IMG/VR virus record: IMGVR_UViG_3300023223_000124
Coordinates: 1 to 39,422 of that record
DNA: 39,422 bases
Origin: a virus
Reading direction: 5' to 3' (one strand)
Positions 1 to 8,718 of this stretch are shown here, one piece after another. The first letter of the stretch is position 1. Each line of letters starts with the position of its first letter. The position numbers and the translations under genes were made by a program. Below the pieces are notes generated by a model. It saw only the letters and a program-made list of their open reading frames with translations, made no database searches and was not told the DNA's origin.

Positions 1-144
1 ATCCCATGCTTTATTGCTGCCATTACCCCTGAACTCGACTAACCCTTGTAGCTCGATATCCCCGTCCGCGGTCAAATCCCTAAAACATGAATCAGGGCCA
101 GTGTATGTCCATGCTGAACGATTAACAGTAGTCCAAGTAGCTCG
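1..144. repeat. Terminal overlap, copy 1
   Basis: These 144 bases are identical to the last 144 bases of the window. With a P22-type headful terminase the simplest reading is that a circularly permuted genome was assembled as a circle and the overlap was left on both ends. A true terminal repeat cannot be excluded from sequence alone. The tail gene frame stays open across the joined ends, which confirms continuity. Confidence 0.95.
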
Positions 145-723
145 TTTGCCTGAACCCGGAAATGCCAATGGATTTGGGCTTGATAGATCATTGATTAAGT
201 CGTACTGCTTATCTTCCAAAACAATAGTTAATACGCCATCTTTAAGAACTGGAGTTGGCAAATCTGCTAGGGTTTTGATTTCAACAACGTTAGCAGCAAT
301 AGCAACAGCTTGTATTTGAATTGTGCCGTTAACAGCATTAGGCACTAATGTGATACCTGATCCAGCTAGTAGATTTGCAATAAATGGTTGTTGATTCGTT
401 GGATTGATTAATATTGGTGAACCAGCAACCCCTTGTTTGAAATCATGCTCAATCTTCACCCCAAGCTGAGCAGATACGGAAGCCTTTACACCAGCCCCGT
501 CTTCAATATTGCGAATATTATTTGTTATGCCGACTTTATTCAGTATCGGAGTGCCTGATCCCTGCTGAACCAACGTCCCAGTAGTGCCAAAAGCCGTAAG
601 CATATTGGCGAATGTAACAGTCCTATTAGATTGACCAGATATAAACGTGAACTTATCAGATGCTGATATCGTTGTCTGTTCGATAAAGTCGCTTATCTTA
701 CGACCTCTGGAATCAATACTCAT
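1..723 (-). CDS. Tail fibre/spike-like protein, N-terminal part (split by window edge)
   Basis: The frame opens with ATG at 723, overlapping the stop of the gp4-like gene (ATGA), and runs without a stop to base 1, giving 241 codons that begin MSIDSRGRKISDFIEQ. On the circle it continues into 38394..39278, making one protein of 535 residues. The N-terminal part is rich in Gly, Thr, Asn and Val with repeated short beta-type segments, as in phage tail fibres and spikes. P22 has no gene at this place between gp4 and gp10, so a virion tail appendage is an inference from position and composition. I recognise no enzymatic motif. Confidence 0.85.
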   Translation of the reverse strand, partial: MSIDSRGRKISDFIEQTTISASDKFTFISGQSNRTVTFANMLTAFGTTGTLVQQGSGTPILNKVGITNNIRNIEDGAGVKASVSAQLGVKIEHDFKQGVAGSPILINPTNQQPFIANLLAGSGITLVPNAVNGTIQIQAVAIAANVVEIKTLADLPTPVLKDGVLTIVLEDKQYDLINDLSSPNPLAFPGSGKRATWTTVNRSAWTYTGPDSCFRDLTADGDIELQGLVEFRGNGSNKAWD

Positions 724-1217
724 GTTGTTTCATCCGCTGTAGCTGTCTCAAGCCCGATAGAGCCTGTGGCTTCTGCCAATATTTCATCTTGTAGATCAGG
801 ATAGAAATGATTATCTCTGTGTCCGTGTTGCTCGTTACCACTACCGATCGGCAATGTGCTTGGAAATTGTGTAGGTCCGACTCGTACTGCCAGAGCGAGC
901 ATTGATTGAACAGCTTCTCTTGCCTTCTGAACCAAATCTCCAGGGATAGGAGCGCCATCAGCGTATTGAGTCCATAGCCTGGTAGCCAATAGAAAGATCA
1001 TGCCTTCTACAGCGCCTAGAGGTACGGTTATAGGAGATGCAAGGTTAGTGACATCCGTGAACCCTAGATCGATCCCTTTAGCGTCTAGGGAGGCCATCAT
1101 GCGATTCAGGTAACGAATACCTACACGCGCATCGACATCTTCCAAAGGGACTTCAGCGCCCTGCACGACTATCTCAGTTAACGCGTCTCTAATGACTGTA
1201 TCAGCAGTATCAAGCAT
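720..1217 (-). CDS. P22 gp4-like head completion / adaptor protein
   Basis: This 165-residue protein has almost the length of P22 gp4 (166 residues), the tail accessory factor that binds under the portal and lets gp10 and gp26 attach after packaging. It sits in the P22 position after the coat gene. The sequence is mostly helical, with a motif around residues 33-50 (VGIRYLNRMMASLDAKGIDL) typical of head-tail adaptor proteins. P22 gp4 also has reported muramidase activity; I cannot judge that here. The start is ATG at 1217, overlapping an upstream TAA, and the end overlaps the next ATG, so translation is probably coupled. Confidence 0.8.
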   Translation of the reverse strand: MLDTADTVIRDALTEIVVQGAEVPLEDVDARVGIRYLNRMMASLDAKGIDLGFTDVTNLASPITVPLGAVEGMIFLLATRLWTQYADGAPIPGDLVQKAREAVQSMLALAVRVGPTQFPSTLPIGSGNEQHGHRDNHFYPDLQDEILAEATGSIGLETATADETT

Positions 1218-1309
1218 TATTTCGCCTTATCAGCTTTGGGCTTGGCTTGTTCTTCTTGCGCTTCCAGCCCAGCGACTCGCAATATTCAAGAGTCGCCGGG
1301 AACTGGCTA
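1217..1309 (-). pseudogene. Degenerate small gene, probable remnant paralogue of the 45-aa gene at 1894..2031
   Basis: No intact start-to-stop frame exists here, but two frames carry coding-like pieces. One reads LEYCESLGWKRKKNKPSP and the other ends EEQAKPKADKAK with a TAA that overlaps the ATG of the gp4-like gene. Spliced in thought, the two resemble the nearby 45-residue protein, which contains AKAQGWEKKKVKPGPKPKAD. A duplicated small gene that has lost its start and shifted frame explains this best. It may still serve as a translational lead-in for the adaptor gene. Confidence 0.4.
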
Positions 1310-1846
1310 TTAAGCGATAGCCGGTAATGTAGCGGAAAGCCCTCCAAAACCGATTACCGCCCATCCTCCTGCCAGGAACATCAGCTCAACAGCTTCGCCA
1401 GCAGTCGTGAAGGTGATAGTCGAATATCCGAGTCCATTCGCCGGGGTTAATACGCCACTTCCTCCATCAACCACATGAACGACAATCTTTCGTTGGCCAA
1501 TATACCCATCCGCAATAGTCAAAGCCTGTGCCGCACCGTCAGATGTGAACTGAGTAACATCGGTAATAACATCAACAGCGCCCGCACCCGTGATCGCTTG
1601 AATGTTTGTGTCCGTGGTAAGTATCAGCCCGGTAGAGTCTCGCGTTAGCGCTAAAAAGCTCACACCGTCAGATGCTTTCACGGCAACAAAATACTCAGGA
1701 TCCAGGTCTGATGAGACATCATCGAAATACCCAGAGGCTCTAACCGTTGCCATTGAGTCGGAAGTTGTATAAGCAAACATCTTGCCCTTATCAAAGGCTT
1801 TCCCTTTGCCACCCATTGATTTTAAACCTGTTGAATCAAACGCCAT
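1310..1846 (-). CDS. Virion-associated protein of unknown function, between coat and adaptor genes
   Basis: The gene encodes 178 residues and starts at ATG 1846 with GAGGATAAG upstream. The product is rich in Ala, Thr, Gly and Val, with alternating short hydrophobic segments that predict beta structure, and it has no cysteine. P22 has no gene at this place. Position and composition suggest a capsid decoration or head-stabilising protein, but that is an inference. The C-terminal 60 residues look like a compact beta domain (GQRKIVVHVVDGGSG and following). Confidence 0.7.
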   Translation of the reverse strand: MAFDSTGLKSMGGKGKAFDKGKMFAYTTSDSMATVRASGYFDDVSSDLDPEYFVAVKASDGVSFLALTRDSTGLILTTDTNIQAITGAGAVDVITDVTQFTSDGAAQALTIADGYIGQRKIVVHVVDGGSGVLTPANGLGYSTITFTTAGEAVELMFLAGGWAVIGFGGLSATLPAIA

Positions 1847-1893
1847 TTTCTTATCCTCATGAGGGTAACCCCGCCGAAACGGGTCTTATTAGT

Positions 1894-2031
1894 CTATGCC
1901 TTGTCAGCTTTAGGCTTAGGCCCTGGCTTAACTTTCTTCTTCTCCCATCCTTGAGCCTTCGCAAAAGCTTCATGATTGTCTGTGTCTTGCAGTTCGATCT
2001 CCGACCCGCTAGGGCGAATGTAAATTGTCAT
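1894..2031 (-). CDS. Small virion-region protein, 45 aa
   Basis: ATG at 2031, preceded by GGTGA, opens a 45-codon frame ending TAG at 1894. The product starts MTIYIRPSGSEIELQDTD and ends in a Lys/Pro-rich tail, KPGPKPKADKA. Small genes with this layout (short beta start, GW motif, basic tail) are often found beside coat genes of podoviruses, but the function is unknown to me. The remnant at 1217..1309 looks like a second, broken copy. Confidence 0.7.
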   Translation of the reverse strand: MTIYIRPSGSEIELQDTDNHEAFAKAQGWEKKKVKPGPKPKADKA

Positions 2032-2078
2032 GATTAATCACCATAAGAAGGAAGGGGCCATTACAGCCCCTTGGTGGT

Positions 2079-3371
2079 TTAGGTCAGGCCGAACAACTGA
2101 CCAGCGAAGAATGGATTCAAAGCTCCGTATGCAGGTCGGAAGTCGATCCGAACCTTCTGCTCATTTTCAAGGAATCCAACGCCCTTGGATACACGCAACT
2201 GAAGCCCATCTTTAGTGGTGAAGATGGTATCAGTGCTATGCAAGCGCTTGATGGGTACTGAGGTTACAGTGAAGGCGTCACGATGCCAGAACAAGGCAGG
2301 CTGAATGAGCGTGGAAGCAGCTCCTTCCAGGGTGATCACGTCACCGTTCGCAATGGCCTGGGATACAGTGTTGAACTGTCCTGCTGATTCAGAGATAGCC
2401 GGACCAGTCACCACCAAAGTACCTTCACCAGACGCGCCCAGTGTAACAGTGGCGGTTACTGTTCCTGTCCAAAGAATAGCAGCACCGTCTCCATCTACAA
2501 TCGCTTCCCGAGTAGAGAGGTTGAGGCGATTAACTGCGCCTGATGCTGCAGTTACCGTGACGACCTCACCGGCAGCAACTACCAAGTTCGCCTGGAAAGC
2601 CGTTACCGCTAGTGATTGGGTCATTGTATCCTTTGCGCCAACATATGTAGCGGTAGGCGCGGCGGTGAGTGTACCAGCTCGGTCTGCACCAGTCCCAGTA
2701 GTATGGGTAGCGAGCGTATTAGCACTCATTACCCGCATACCTGCAAAGTCATCAGTGATAACACCGCGAGTATGCGCAGACCGGACAAGACCGCCTGCTG
2801 AGCCACCAGCCCCTAGAGATCGCTGAACGTCTGCAAGAACAGTCTGCGTAAACGGATTGATAACCGCGTTCCAGCGACCGTCTTTTGGTACGCCAGTAGT
2901 CTCTAATACCGCTCCTGCGTTAGCGATATCCCCCCATGCGTCGATCTTGGTACCGACAACCCCAGACAATAGCCCTGAATTCCTTTTCATGAACTTTGCG
3001 TAATCAAGCTCAAAGTCTGTGACCATACGAGTAGCCATCGGGGCCAGCAACTCAACGATGTTCCCCATTTTAATAGCTTCGTCAGCTTCGTCGTAATCAA
3101 CGAAAGACGTAAAGTAGTCCTGAACTACTGCGCTTGCTTTGCCTGTGATGATATCGGACTTAGTTTCACCAGAAACGTCACCTGTTGCTGTTCTCACGGT
3201 TACGAAGTCAGTTGGGCGGCTTACGTCGATTGTGTCTCCAGTATCCCCTTTAAACTTGCCTTGAAAAAGTTGAGTATTGACATTAGCAGACAACACACGC
3301 TCAGACTCGAATGATGGGATAAACGCATCCATCAGCTTCCGAGTAAAATTACTGTCAAAATTATTAGCCAT
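2079..3371 (-). CDS. Major coat protein, P22 gp5-like
   Basis: The product is 430 residues, exactly the length of P22 coat gp5, and lies directly after the scaffold gene as in P22. P22-type coat proteins adopt the HK97 fold with an inserted I-domain. Here residues about 225-345 form a Thr/Val/Ala-rich beta stretch that fits such an insertion. The C-terminal part (GVGFLENEQKVRIDFRPAYG) resembles the conserved end of this family. The start is ATG at 3371 with AAAGG upstream. I am confident of the role from synteny and length; the family assignment rests on recognition, not on an alignment. Confidence 0.9.
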   Translation of the reverse strand: MANNFDSNFTRKLMDAFIPSFESERVLSANVNTQLFQGKFKGDTGDTIDVSRPTDFVTVRTATGDVSGETKSDIITGKASAVVQDYFTSFVDYDEADEAIKMGNIVELLAPMATRMVTDFELDYAKFMKRNSGLLSGVVGTKIDAWGDIANAGAVLETTGVPKDGRWNAVINPFTQTVLADVQRSLGAGGSAGGLVRSAHTRGVITDDFAGMRVMSANTLATHTTGTGADRAGTLTAAPTATYVGAKDTMTQSLAVTAFQANLVVAAGEVVTVTAASGAVNRLNLSTREAIVDGDGAAILWTGTVTATVTLGASGEGTLVVTGPAISESAGQFNTVSQAIANGDVITLEGAASTLIQPALFWHRDAFTVTSVPIKRLHSTDTIFTTKDGLQLRVSKGVGFLENEQKVRIDFRPAYGALNPFFAGQLFGLT

Positions 3372-3383
3372 TATTAGCTACCT

Positions 3384-4160
3384 TTAGCTATATGTCCCGT
3401 CCTGCAACCAAGAGCTTTTGCTCTCTGGTATTACGCCACCTTGCAGCGTTTCTGCAGGAGCTGGAGTGTTAGTTTGTTGAGGCTTAAGCTTCTGAGATGC
3501 TTCCCTTACTGTGCTGTTCAGGGTGATAGCAGCCTGCATTGGTGTCATGTTACGCAAAGCATCAAGTTCCAATGGGTTATCTGCCAGATGCTTGGTCATC
3601 AATGGACCATCAGGATCTGATAGTAAAAACATCGCAACATCTTGGCTCACATAACCGGCAACAATATTACCTGCTGCATCGATCTCTTCTTGCTTTAAAC
3701 CTAGTTCCGTTGTCTTGGACTGATATACAGCAACAGCATCATTAATACTTTTAGCCTGGGCATCTACTTGCGCCTGCTTAGCGCTTTCTTGCTGTTGAGC
3801 AAATACACCTTGCTGAGCGTCAAACTGAGCCTTCGAAATAATGGCTTGATCTCGTGTCGCCATCTTCGTATCGAAATCCTCATCAAAGCTGTCGGGCATT
3901 GGCGGAATTTCAGGCTTTGGTTTGTTCGCTTCAATCTCCTGAAGCTTCGCGTTTGCAGCAGTGAGTTGTCCTTCAACATCTAACCGCTTACGCTCTTCAT
4001 CACGAAATTTACGATGCTGTTTGTTGATGGCTTGCTGAGCCTTATCAACTTCAGTCTCTTGGTTTTGTTCCTGTGTTCCTTCAGGTGCAGTTGCTAAAGC
4101 TGCAACCTCTGCCGGTTCGTTCTGTGTGGCTTCGGTTTCAATAGGTAGCTGGTCTGACAT
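3384..4160 (-). CDS. Scaffolding protein, P22 gp8-like
   Basis: The gene encodes 258 residues that are highly charged and rich in Gln, Glu and Ala, with a long predicted coiled coil (about residues 40-95 and 115-150) and an acidic N-terminus. It lies between portal and coat, the place of P22 scaffold gp8 (303 residues), which guides procapsid assembly and then exits. There is no obvious protease, so scaffold exit rather than cleavage is likely. The gene has its own candidate promoter at 4209..4237, consistent with the high demand for scaffold and coat. Confidence 0.85.
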   Translation of the reverse strand: MSDQLPIETEATQNEPAEVAALATAPEGTQEQNQETEVDKAQQAINKQHRKFRDEERKRLDVEGQLTAANAKLQEIEANKPKPEIPPMPDSFDEDFDTKMATRDQAIISKAQFDAQQGVFAQQQESAKQAQVDAQAKSINDAVAVYQSKTTELGLKQEEIDAAGNIVAGYVSQDVAMFLLSDPDGPLMTKHLADNPLELDALRNMTPMQAAITLNSTVREASQKLKPQQTNTPAPAETLQGGVIPESKSSWLQDGTYS

Positions 4161-4208
4161 AATAAGTTCTCTGTTTATCGCCGCGAAGCTGTCGCGTACA
4201 GTAATCTG

Positions 4209-4237
4209 ATTATAAATCTAAACTATTGGTTATACAA
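4209..4237 (-). promoter_or_regulatory. Candidate sigma70 promoter for scaffold and coat genes
   Basis: On the minus strand TTGTAT (4232..4237) and TATAAT (4209..4214) are separated by 17 bases. The pair lies in the only sizeable intergenic space (93 bp) of the packaging-head block, directly upstream of the scaffold gene. It could raise scaffold and coat output above that of the single-copy portal and terminase. Confidence 0.6.
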
Positions 4238-4253
4238 ACATGATAGATTTTGA

Positions 4254-6491
4254 CTATCGCTCTGTGAGTTGATTAGTTACTTCTTGGGTTTCTGGCGTTG
4301 GGCTTATCCTGTCCTGCGATTCCGTGACTAGCTCAGCCTGTTGAATAAATGCTTCTTGTGTATGAGGTCCAACAATCACATCAACTCCTTGCGCCTCTCT
4401 CAGAGTCTTCAATGTCTCTGCCTGAATCTTCAACTCATTGGCTATTGCAAGATTATCTTCTCGCTGCTGCTTCATAGCGTCCAATAGAGTCTTGGTTTCG
4501 TCGGCACCCGTCTTCTGCTCCAACTTCAGCTTCTCAAGATCAAGCTTCTCTCGATCAAGATCAATGCGTTCTAGTTCAAGTCTTGCCTGAGTCTCCCTGG
4601 AGTTGGCCTCTAATTGAATATCAGCTGCCTTAGCTTGCGCCTGTGCTGCTTGTGCTTCAGCCTTACCTATCTCTGCCTGTGCGATCAATAGTGCTGGATC
4701 CGGCTGTGGTGGATTCGCCGCGGCTGCTTCTTGTGCTGCTTGAATCTGCTGCTTCTCTTCGTCGGTTAGCTGGTCTTCTGGGATTATGCCAGCCTGTAGC
4801 ATCTGCGCTCTTGCTCTATCTGCAATGTCATCCATACCAGGTGCATTAACATTACGAAGATAGATATCTGTGCTCATCTGCATCACAGCAGGATTAACTG
4901 CGGCTAATTCATTCAATGCCGCTATTGTTTCACCCTGCCTGCTTGAGAATGCAGGCCCTACTTCACAAATGACATCGTAAATGCCTTTCGACAGATCCAG
5001 GAGATCAACCATCTTCTGTGATTCATCATCGAATACGGAATCATTAACGGTCTTAACTTCTTGGGTGCCATCAGGGTTAATCAATCTAACTTGTCGAGTT
5101 GTGTCATAGACCTTCGGGATAGCCTTAACCAAGATACATGCCGTGTGCTGGATAGCGATCTTGCGGGCGTTAAACCATTTGATTGTTGAGTTATCGCCTC
5201 TGTCCTGAAGGCGTTCTATTGCTACTCCACTTTGAAGACCTGGATTATCTCCCAAGTTCGGCGCGAACAACCCTGATGCTTTCCCAATATCAACAGAAGC
5301 ATCGGCAGCAGTTTGTTGCAAGCCTGCGTTAATCTGAGGCCCCATCATTGGGAATGGCTGTGGCTGGCCAGTAACATGCTCATATCCTTGAACAGGGTCT
5401 GCATTGGTGTTCATTGTTTGGAGCGTATCAGTATGGCCCATCATCTGCTCTCGGGTCATCATGACCTTTTGACGAGGGGCTAATGCGCCTTCTTCTATCT
5501 GTCGAGACTTGGCGTAGTTATAGACACGCTGGGCATCCATTAGCGCTTCAACAGCCCCTGAATAGATCGGCTTCCCTTCGCTGATCTTATAATTACCATA
5601 GATAGGAATCAGAGGGATGAAGTCAAATACTGTCTCGGAGCCCTCATTTAACCAATCATCAGCGCTTAACAACCTGGAGAATACAACATGCTTCTTACGC
5701 TTCCTGCGCTTTGTCTCTGTAATCCCTTGCTGTTTTAATTCCTTCTCAACCTTCTTAAATTTGTCATCAACCTCATAGACGGCATTGTTGCTCATCATGA
5801 CAAGCTCACGGGTTATCTCTTTCTTCCACCAGAATTCACCAATGACAATGATATCAGTTGGCTTGAATGTGTAGACTTCTGAGCGTCGATCTTCCTGGAG
5901 GCTGGATGGCGTTACATTAGGGTATTTATCCTCGAACTCTTTGACGCTGATGGGAGATAGGAAGAATCCCCACATAGCATCCTTCTTTGACTGTTCCTTA
6001 GCGGTTGGATCAAGCCACATCGTATCTATGGCGTTGAATACAGGCTTAACAAGCAAGTCCTGCTCGAATGCGTCATCATCAACAAACTCTTGGACTACTC
6101 GCCAGCCATCCATTCCTGATGTGATCATTGACCGGCTGGCAGCGTTATAGATATCTACTGCGTTTGAATTGGCTTCGATGTTTCGGATGATGCCATCGTA
6201 GGTGTCAGCTGTTTCCTGATCGGCTTCGCCATTAGCTGGTTTAGTCTTGATGTCAAATGAGCTGCTTTCCATGCCACCGGCTATCTGATCTATCACAGGC
6301 CCCACTTGATCAAACGTATATCTGGGTCGTCTTGCGCTTTTCAGCCGGTTTAGAATATCAGGCTCCCACTGTCCATCTTTCTTATTGACGAAGTGATCAG
6401 CCTCACGAGCGTTCTCACGCATGTCATGGTCTGCGTCCTGAGCCTCTGTGAGCAGATTAACAACTGTTGTGATGTCATCGAAATCAATCAT
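4254..6491 (-). CDS. Portal protein, P22 gp1-like
   Basis: The gene encodes 745 residues (P22 portal is 725). Twelve copies form the ring through which DNA enters and leaves the head. The N-terminal half matches the P22-type portal pattern (MIDFDDITTVVNLLTEAQDA, then an Arg/Tyr-rich region). The C-terminal ~150 residues are a long Ala/Gln/Glu/Lys-rich helix (about 590-700), corresponding to the helical barrel of P22-type portals. The ATG overlaps the terminase stop (TAATG), so the two are co-translated. Confidence comes from length, position and overall pattern. Confidence 0.9.
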   Translation of the reverse strand: MIDFDDITTVVNLLTEAQDADHDMRENAREADHFVNKKDGQWEPDILNRLKSARRPRYTFDQVGPVIDQIAGGMESSSFDIKTKPANGEADQETADTYDGIIRNIEANSNAVDIYNAASRSMITSGMDGWRVVQEFVDDDAFEQDLLVKPVFNAIDTMWLDPTAKEQSKKDAMWGFFLSPISVKEFEDKYPNVTPSSLQEDRRSEVYTFKPTDIIVIGEFWWKKEITRELVMMSNNAVYEVDDKFKKVEKELKQQGITETKRRKRKKHVVFSRLLSADDWLNEGSETVFDFIPLIPIYGNYKISEGKPIYSGAVEALMDAQRVYNYAKSRQIEEGALAPRQKVMMTREQMMGHTDTLQTMNTNADPVQGYEHVTGQPQPFPMMGPQINAGLQQTAADASVDIGKASGLFAPNLGDNPGLQSGVAIERLQDRGDNSTIKWFNARKIAIQHTACILVKAIPKVYDTTRQVRLINPDGTQEVKTVNDSVFDDESQKMVDLLDLSKGIYDVICEVGPAFSSRQGETIAALNELAAVNPAVMQMSTDIYLRNVNAPGMDDIADRARAQMLQAGIIPEDQLTDEEKQQIQAAQEAAAANPPQPDPALLIAQAEIGKAEAQAAQAQAKAADIQLEANSRETQARLELERIDLDREKLDLEKLKLEQKTGADETKTLLDAMKQQREDNLAIANELKIQAETLKTLREAQGVDVIVGPHTQEAFIQQAELVTESQDRISPTPETQEVTNQLTER

Positions 6492-8113
6492 TAAAAGATA
6501 CTCTCAAACTTTAGAGGTTTAAATTCTTTGATAGTCTTTGGAGCAAATAGGCTCATCATAATACTGTCTGATTCGTTAGGTGAATCTATCCCTAGCTTCT
6601 TCATTTCGTCCTTACTCATGATCTGCTGTAATCCGTTAGGGTTGTCTTTGCTAGGTATGCGGCATAACTGACTTCTTAGGCCAGGCAGATTGTCTATTCC
6701 ATCAGAGTCAAAGCTAATCATTTCATCAGGGTCTACATAGGCACCTTTCACTACGCATCGATAGGTATTATAACAGCGTGTTGCCAAATCGATATAATAC
6801 TGCGCTCGGTTGTTCTTAAAGCTCTCAGCGTAGGTTTTAGAGTTATTGGCTGTATCACCTTCCTGTTTCATATAAACCTTATCAGCGTTGTCCTGCCCCT
6901 TCCCTGATAGCGATCCTCTGAACATATGATATTCAGTCTTTGTTCCGTCGAATGCGATTGATACCTGGCGCTTTAATCCCGTCCCCATTCCGTCACCATC
7001 CCACACGAAGCAATCAGCGCCATCTTGAATAGCCAAGCCTGTTGCCCAATCACAAACCTCATCAATCTCGCCTTTGGTCTTTGTCTTGACTTTCTGAATG
7101 ATTGAGCCATGTCTTAGTGAATAACCACCGGCATCATTACCATCATCAAAAGGATCATGAGATGCAACCTTAGCACCATGAGGCTTAAACATGGCTTTCA
7201 GCCTGTCTAACTTATGCGCATCAACACAGGCGTCAAACCACTCTGCCTTAATGATAGAATCTTCCACCTCATCATTGAAGTCGCCGTTCCATACGTGGTC
7301 ATATTTTGCCGTTGACCAAACGCCCTTGTTCTTTAATCGTTTGCTGTTCAGGTTGTCAGGAAACCAAGGGTTATCGTCATGATTCATTATAATAACCATA
7401 ATGTTGGCATCTTCGTAATAACCGTTTTTCTCGAGCTCGGCTTTGTAAGGGTTCAGATGCTCTTGACTGATAGGGTCGCCTGTTGACCCTCGGTTAAGTG
7501 TGTACCAGATTTCTGATCCTTCTTCGCGTAGTGTTGGCTCTATGAGCTCTAATGATCGAGAGCTAATAGTCTGTGCTTCCTCTACCCAGAAATCCTTAAA
7601 CCCGTCCATAGACTTAACACCTTCAGGATTACGGGCCAATCCTCGGTATCTTATTGAGCCTCCATTTTCATGCGTAACCTTTGACTCTTGTATGTCGAAG
7701 CCATGAAATCCCAGAGCTTGGATCTTCTTTGAAATAATCGAGTGAACTGAATCGGTGATTGAATTTTGAAATTCTCGGAAGCATCCTATCTTGCGTCCGT
7801 AGTCTTTAACCCTGGCGGTTAGAATGGCTGACACGTTCTCTGATTTTCCGCTACCACGACCACCATCAATAACCTTTATTGGCTTCGGGATTATAATCGC
7901 ACGCTCTAACTTTGCGGGTACTGAAACAGTAGGCTCTTTATCAACAATCTGATAAGTGCCGTTTATATCCTGCCAACAACGCAAAAGACCGTCATTAGGG
8001 CAAACAATCCCGTAGACGGTCATCTCTTTGCTCGCTGCTAATGCTTTCCTGTGTCTGAGCTCCAGAATAGCTGCGGCTTTTTGTTCCAGGTTATCCCTGC
8101 TCGATAATGGCAA
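6491..8113 (-). CDS. terL: Terminase large subunit, P22 gp2-like
   Basis: This is the ATPase-nuclease that drives headful DNA packaging into the procapsid. A Walker A motif GGRGSGKS lies at about residue 84 and a Walker B-type FWVEEA at about 174. Nuclease-domain acidic residues are visible at SHDPFDDGNDAGG and in WDGDGMG. I chose TTG at 8113 because GGAGG lies nine bases upstream inside the small-subunit gene; the open frame extends further to a TTG at 8146 without a ribosome site. This gives 540 residues and an overlap of 23 bases with terS. The stop overlaps the portal ATG. Confidence 0.92.
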   Translation of the reverse strand: MPLSSRDNLEQKAAAILELRHRKALAASKEMTVYGIVCPNDGLLRCWQDINGTYQIVDKEPTVSVPAKLERAIIIPKPIKVIDGGRGSGKSENVSAILTARVKDYGRKIGCFREFQNSITDSVHSIISKKIQALGFHGFDIQESKVTHENGGSIRYRGLARNPEGVKSMDGFKDFWVEEAQTISSRSLELIEPTLREEGSEIWYTLNRGSTGDPISQEHLNPYKAELEKNGYYEDANIMVIIMNHDDNPWFPDNLNSKRLKNKGVWSTAKYDHVWNGDFNDEVEDSIIKAEWFDACVDAHKLDRLKAMFKPHGAKVASHDPFDDGNDAGGYSLRHGSIIQKVKTKTKGEIDEVCDWATGLAIQDGADCFVWDGDGMGTGLKRQVSIAFDGTKTEYHMFRGSLSGKGQDNADKVYMKQEGDTANNSKTYAESFKNNRAQYYIDLATRCYNTYRCVVKGAYVDPDEMISFDSDGIDNLPGLRSQLCRIPSKDNPNGLQQIMSKDEMKKLGIDSPNESDSIMMSLFAPKTIKEFKPLKFESIF

Positions 8114-8510
8114 GTAACTCAGCCTCCGTTTTACCGGACAAATCAATAGCTCCTGAATGGGCTACTTTCTTGGTGTTCGCATCAAAACTGCCTGTGTAGT
8201 CTGTTAGAGCCTTCCACGCTGCAACTCTAGCGCTCTGCGTAGTGCCGTCCCCTTTGTTTTTGGCCTCATCGAGAAGCCCTTGTACGACATCTGAGACAGT
8301 TACAAGCACCTTTTCTGCTGCCTCTTTGCGTTTACTTTCTATTTCGGGGGTTATTCGGGGGTCTTGCTCAAGCTTTGTTGCTTCCTTGCTTACTGCATTA
8401 TCACTCATGGTCGAACAATCGTAAGCTAACCGATATGATTCTGAGCATCCTATTCCAGCAATGCGATTGTTTTTGTACGCTTCCTGCTTATCGGTTAGCT
8501 TCCTACACAT
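8091..8510 (-). CDS. terS: Terminase small subunit
   Basis: The product is 139 residues with the terminase_2-type N-terminal DNA-binding pattern: LTDKQEAY, then an HTH-like segment and a CSTMSDNAVSKEATKL helix. The C-terminal part (SGAIDLSGKTEAELLAIIEQG) is the usual short tail that contacts the large subunit. It recognises the packaging start site and loads the large subunit. It starts at ATG 8510, overlapping the TAA of a small basic protein gene, and is the second gene of the late operon. Confidence 0.85.
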   Translation of the reverse strand: MCRKLTDKQEAYKNNRIAGIGCSESYRLAYDCSTMSDNAVSKEATKLEQDPRITPEIESKRKEAAEKVLVTVSDVVQGLLDEAKNKGDGTTQSARVAAWKALTDYTGSFDANTKKVAHSGAIDLSGKTEAELLAIIEQG

Positions 8511-8668
8511 TATTTCTTAGCCTTGCGCTTCTTAGGCTTCCGAACCTTGCTAGGCGTTACCGTTGCAATGGCTCTGGCGACCGCAACTTTCTGAGGCTTA
8601 CCTTCTGCTTTGAGTTTCTTGATTTTCTTTGCTAGCTTCTTTCGCTTTGCTGGTGTATGAACTGGCAC
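8510..8668 (-). CDS. Small strongly basic protein upstream of terS, 52 aa
   Basis: A GTG start at 8668 with GAGGAA six bases upstream opens a 52-codon frame that ends TAA, overlapping the terS ATG. About four in ten residues are Lys or Arg (for example KRKKLAKKIKKLKAEGKP, then PKKRKAKK at the end), like short histone-like or nucleic-acid-condensing proteins. A role next to terminase in DNA handling is an inference. An upstream ATG at about 8681 is in another frame and stops early. The gene is the first in the late operon, about 20 bases from the predicted transcription start. Confidence 0.7.
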   Translation of the reverse strand: MPVHTPAKRKKLAKKIKKLKAEGKPQKVAVARAIATVTPSKVRKPKKRKAKK

Positions 8669-8694
8669 GGTAGCTTCCTCATGTGATTTTATAA

Positions 8695-8703
8695 ATTATA
8701 TCA
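8695..8703 (-). promoter_or_regulatory. Extended -10 promoter, probable late promoter
   Basis: On the minus strand TGATATAAT is a perfect extended -10 element (TGnTATAAT). There is no clear -35, which is common for extended -10 or activator-dependent promoters. It lies between the left-operon terminator and the first late gene, so it probably starts the ~20-kb late transcript through terminase, head, tail and lysis genes. Confidence 0.6.
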
Positions 8704-8718
8704 CATCAAATCTCAGGC

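Noticed and set aside
2305-2826. Plus-strand frame of 173 codons opposite the coat gene
   Set aside because: It is an antisense shadow of the coat gene, with biased Val, Ser and Pro and no start signal.
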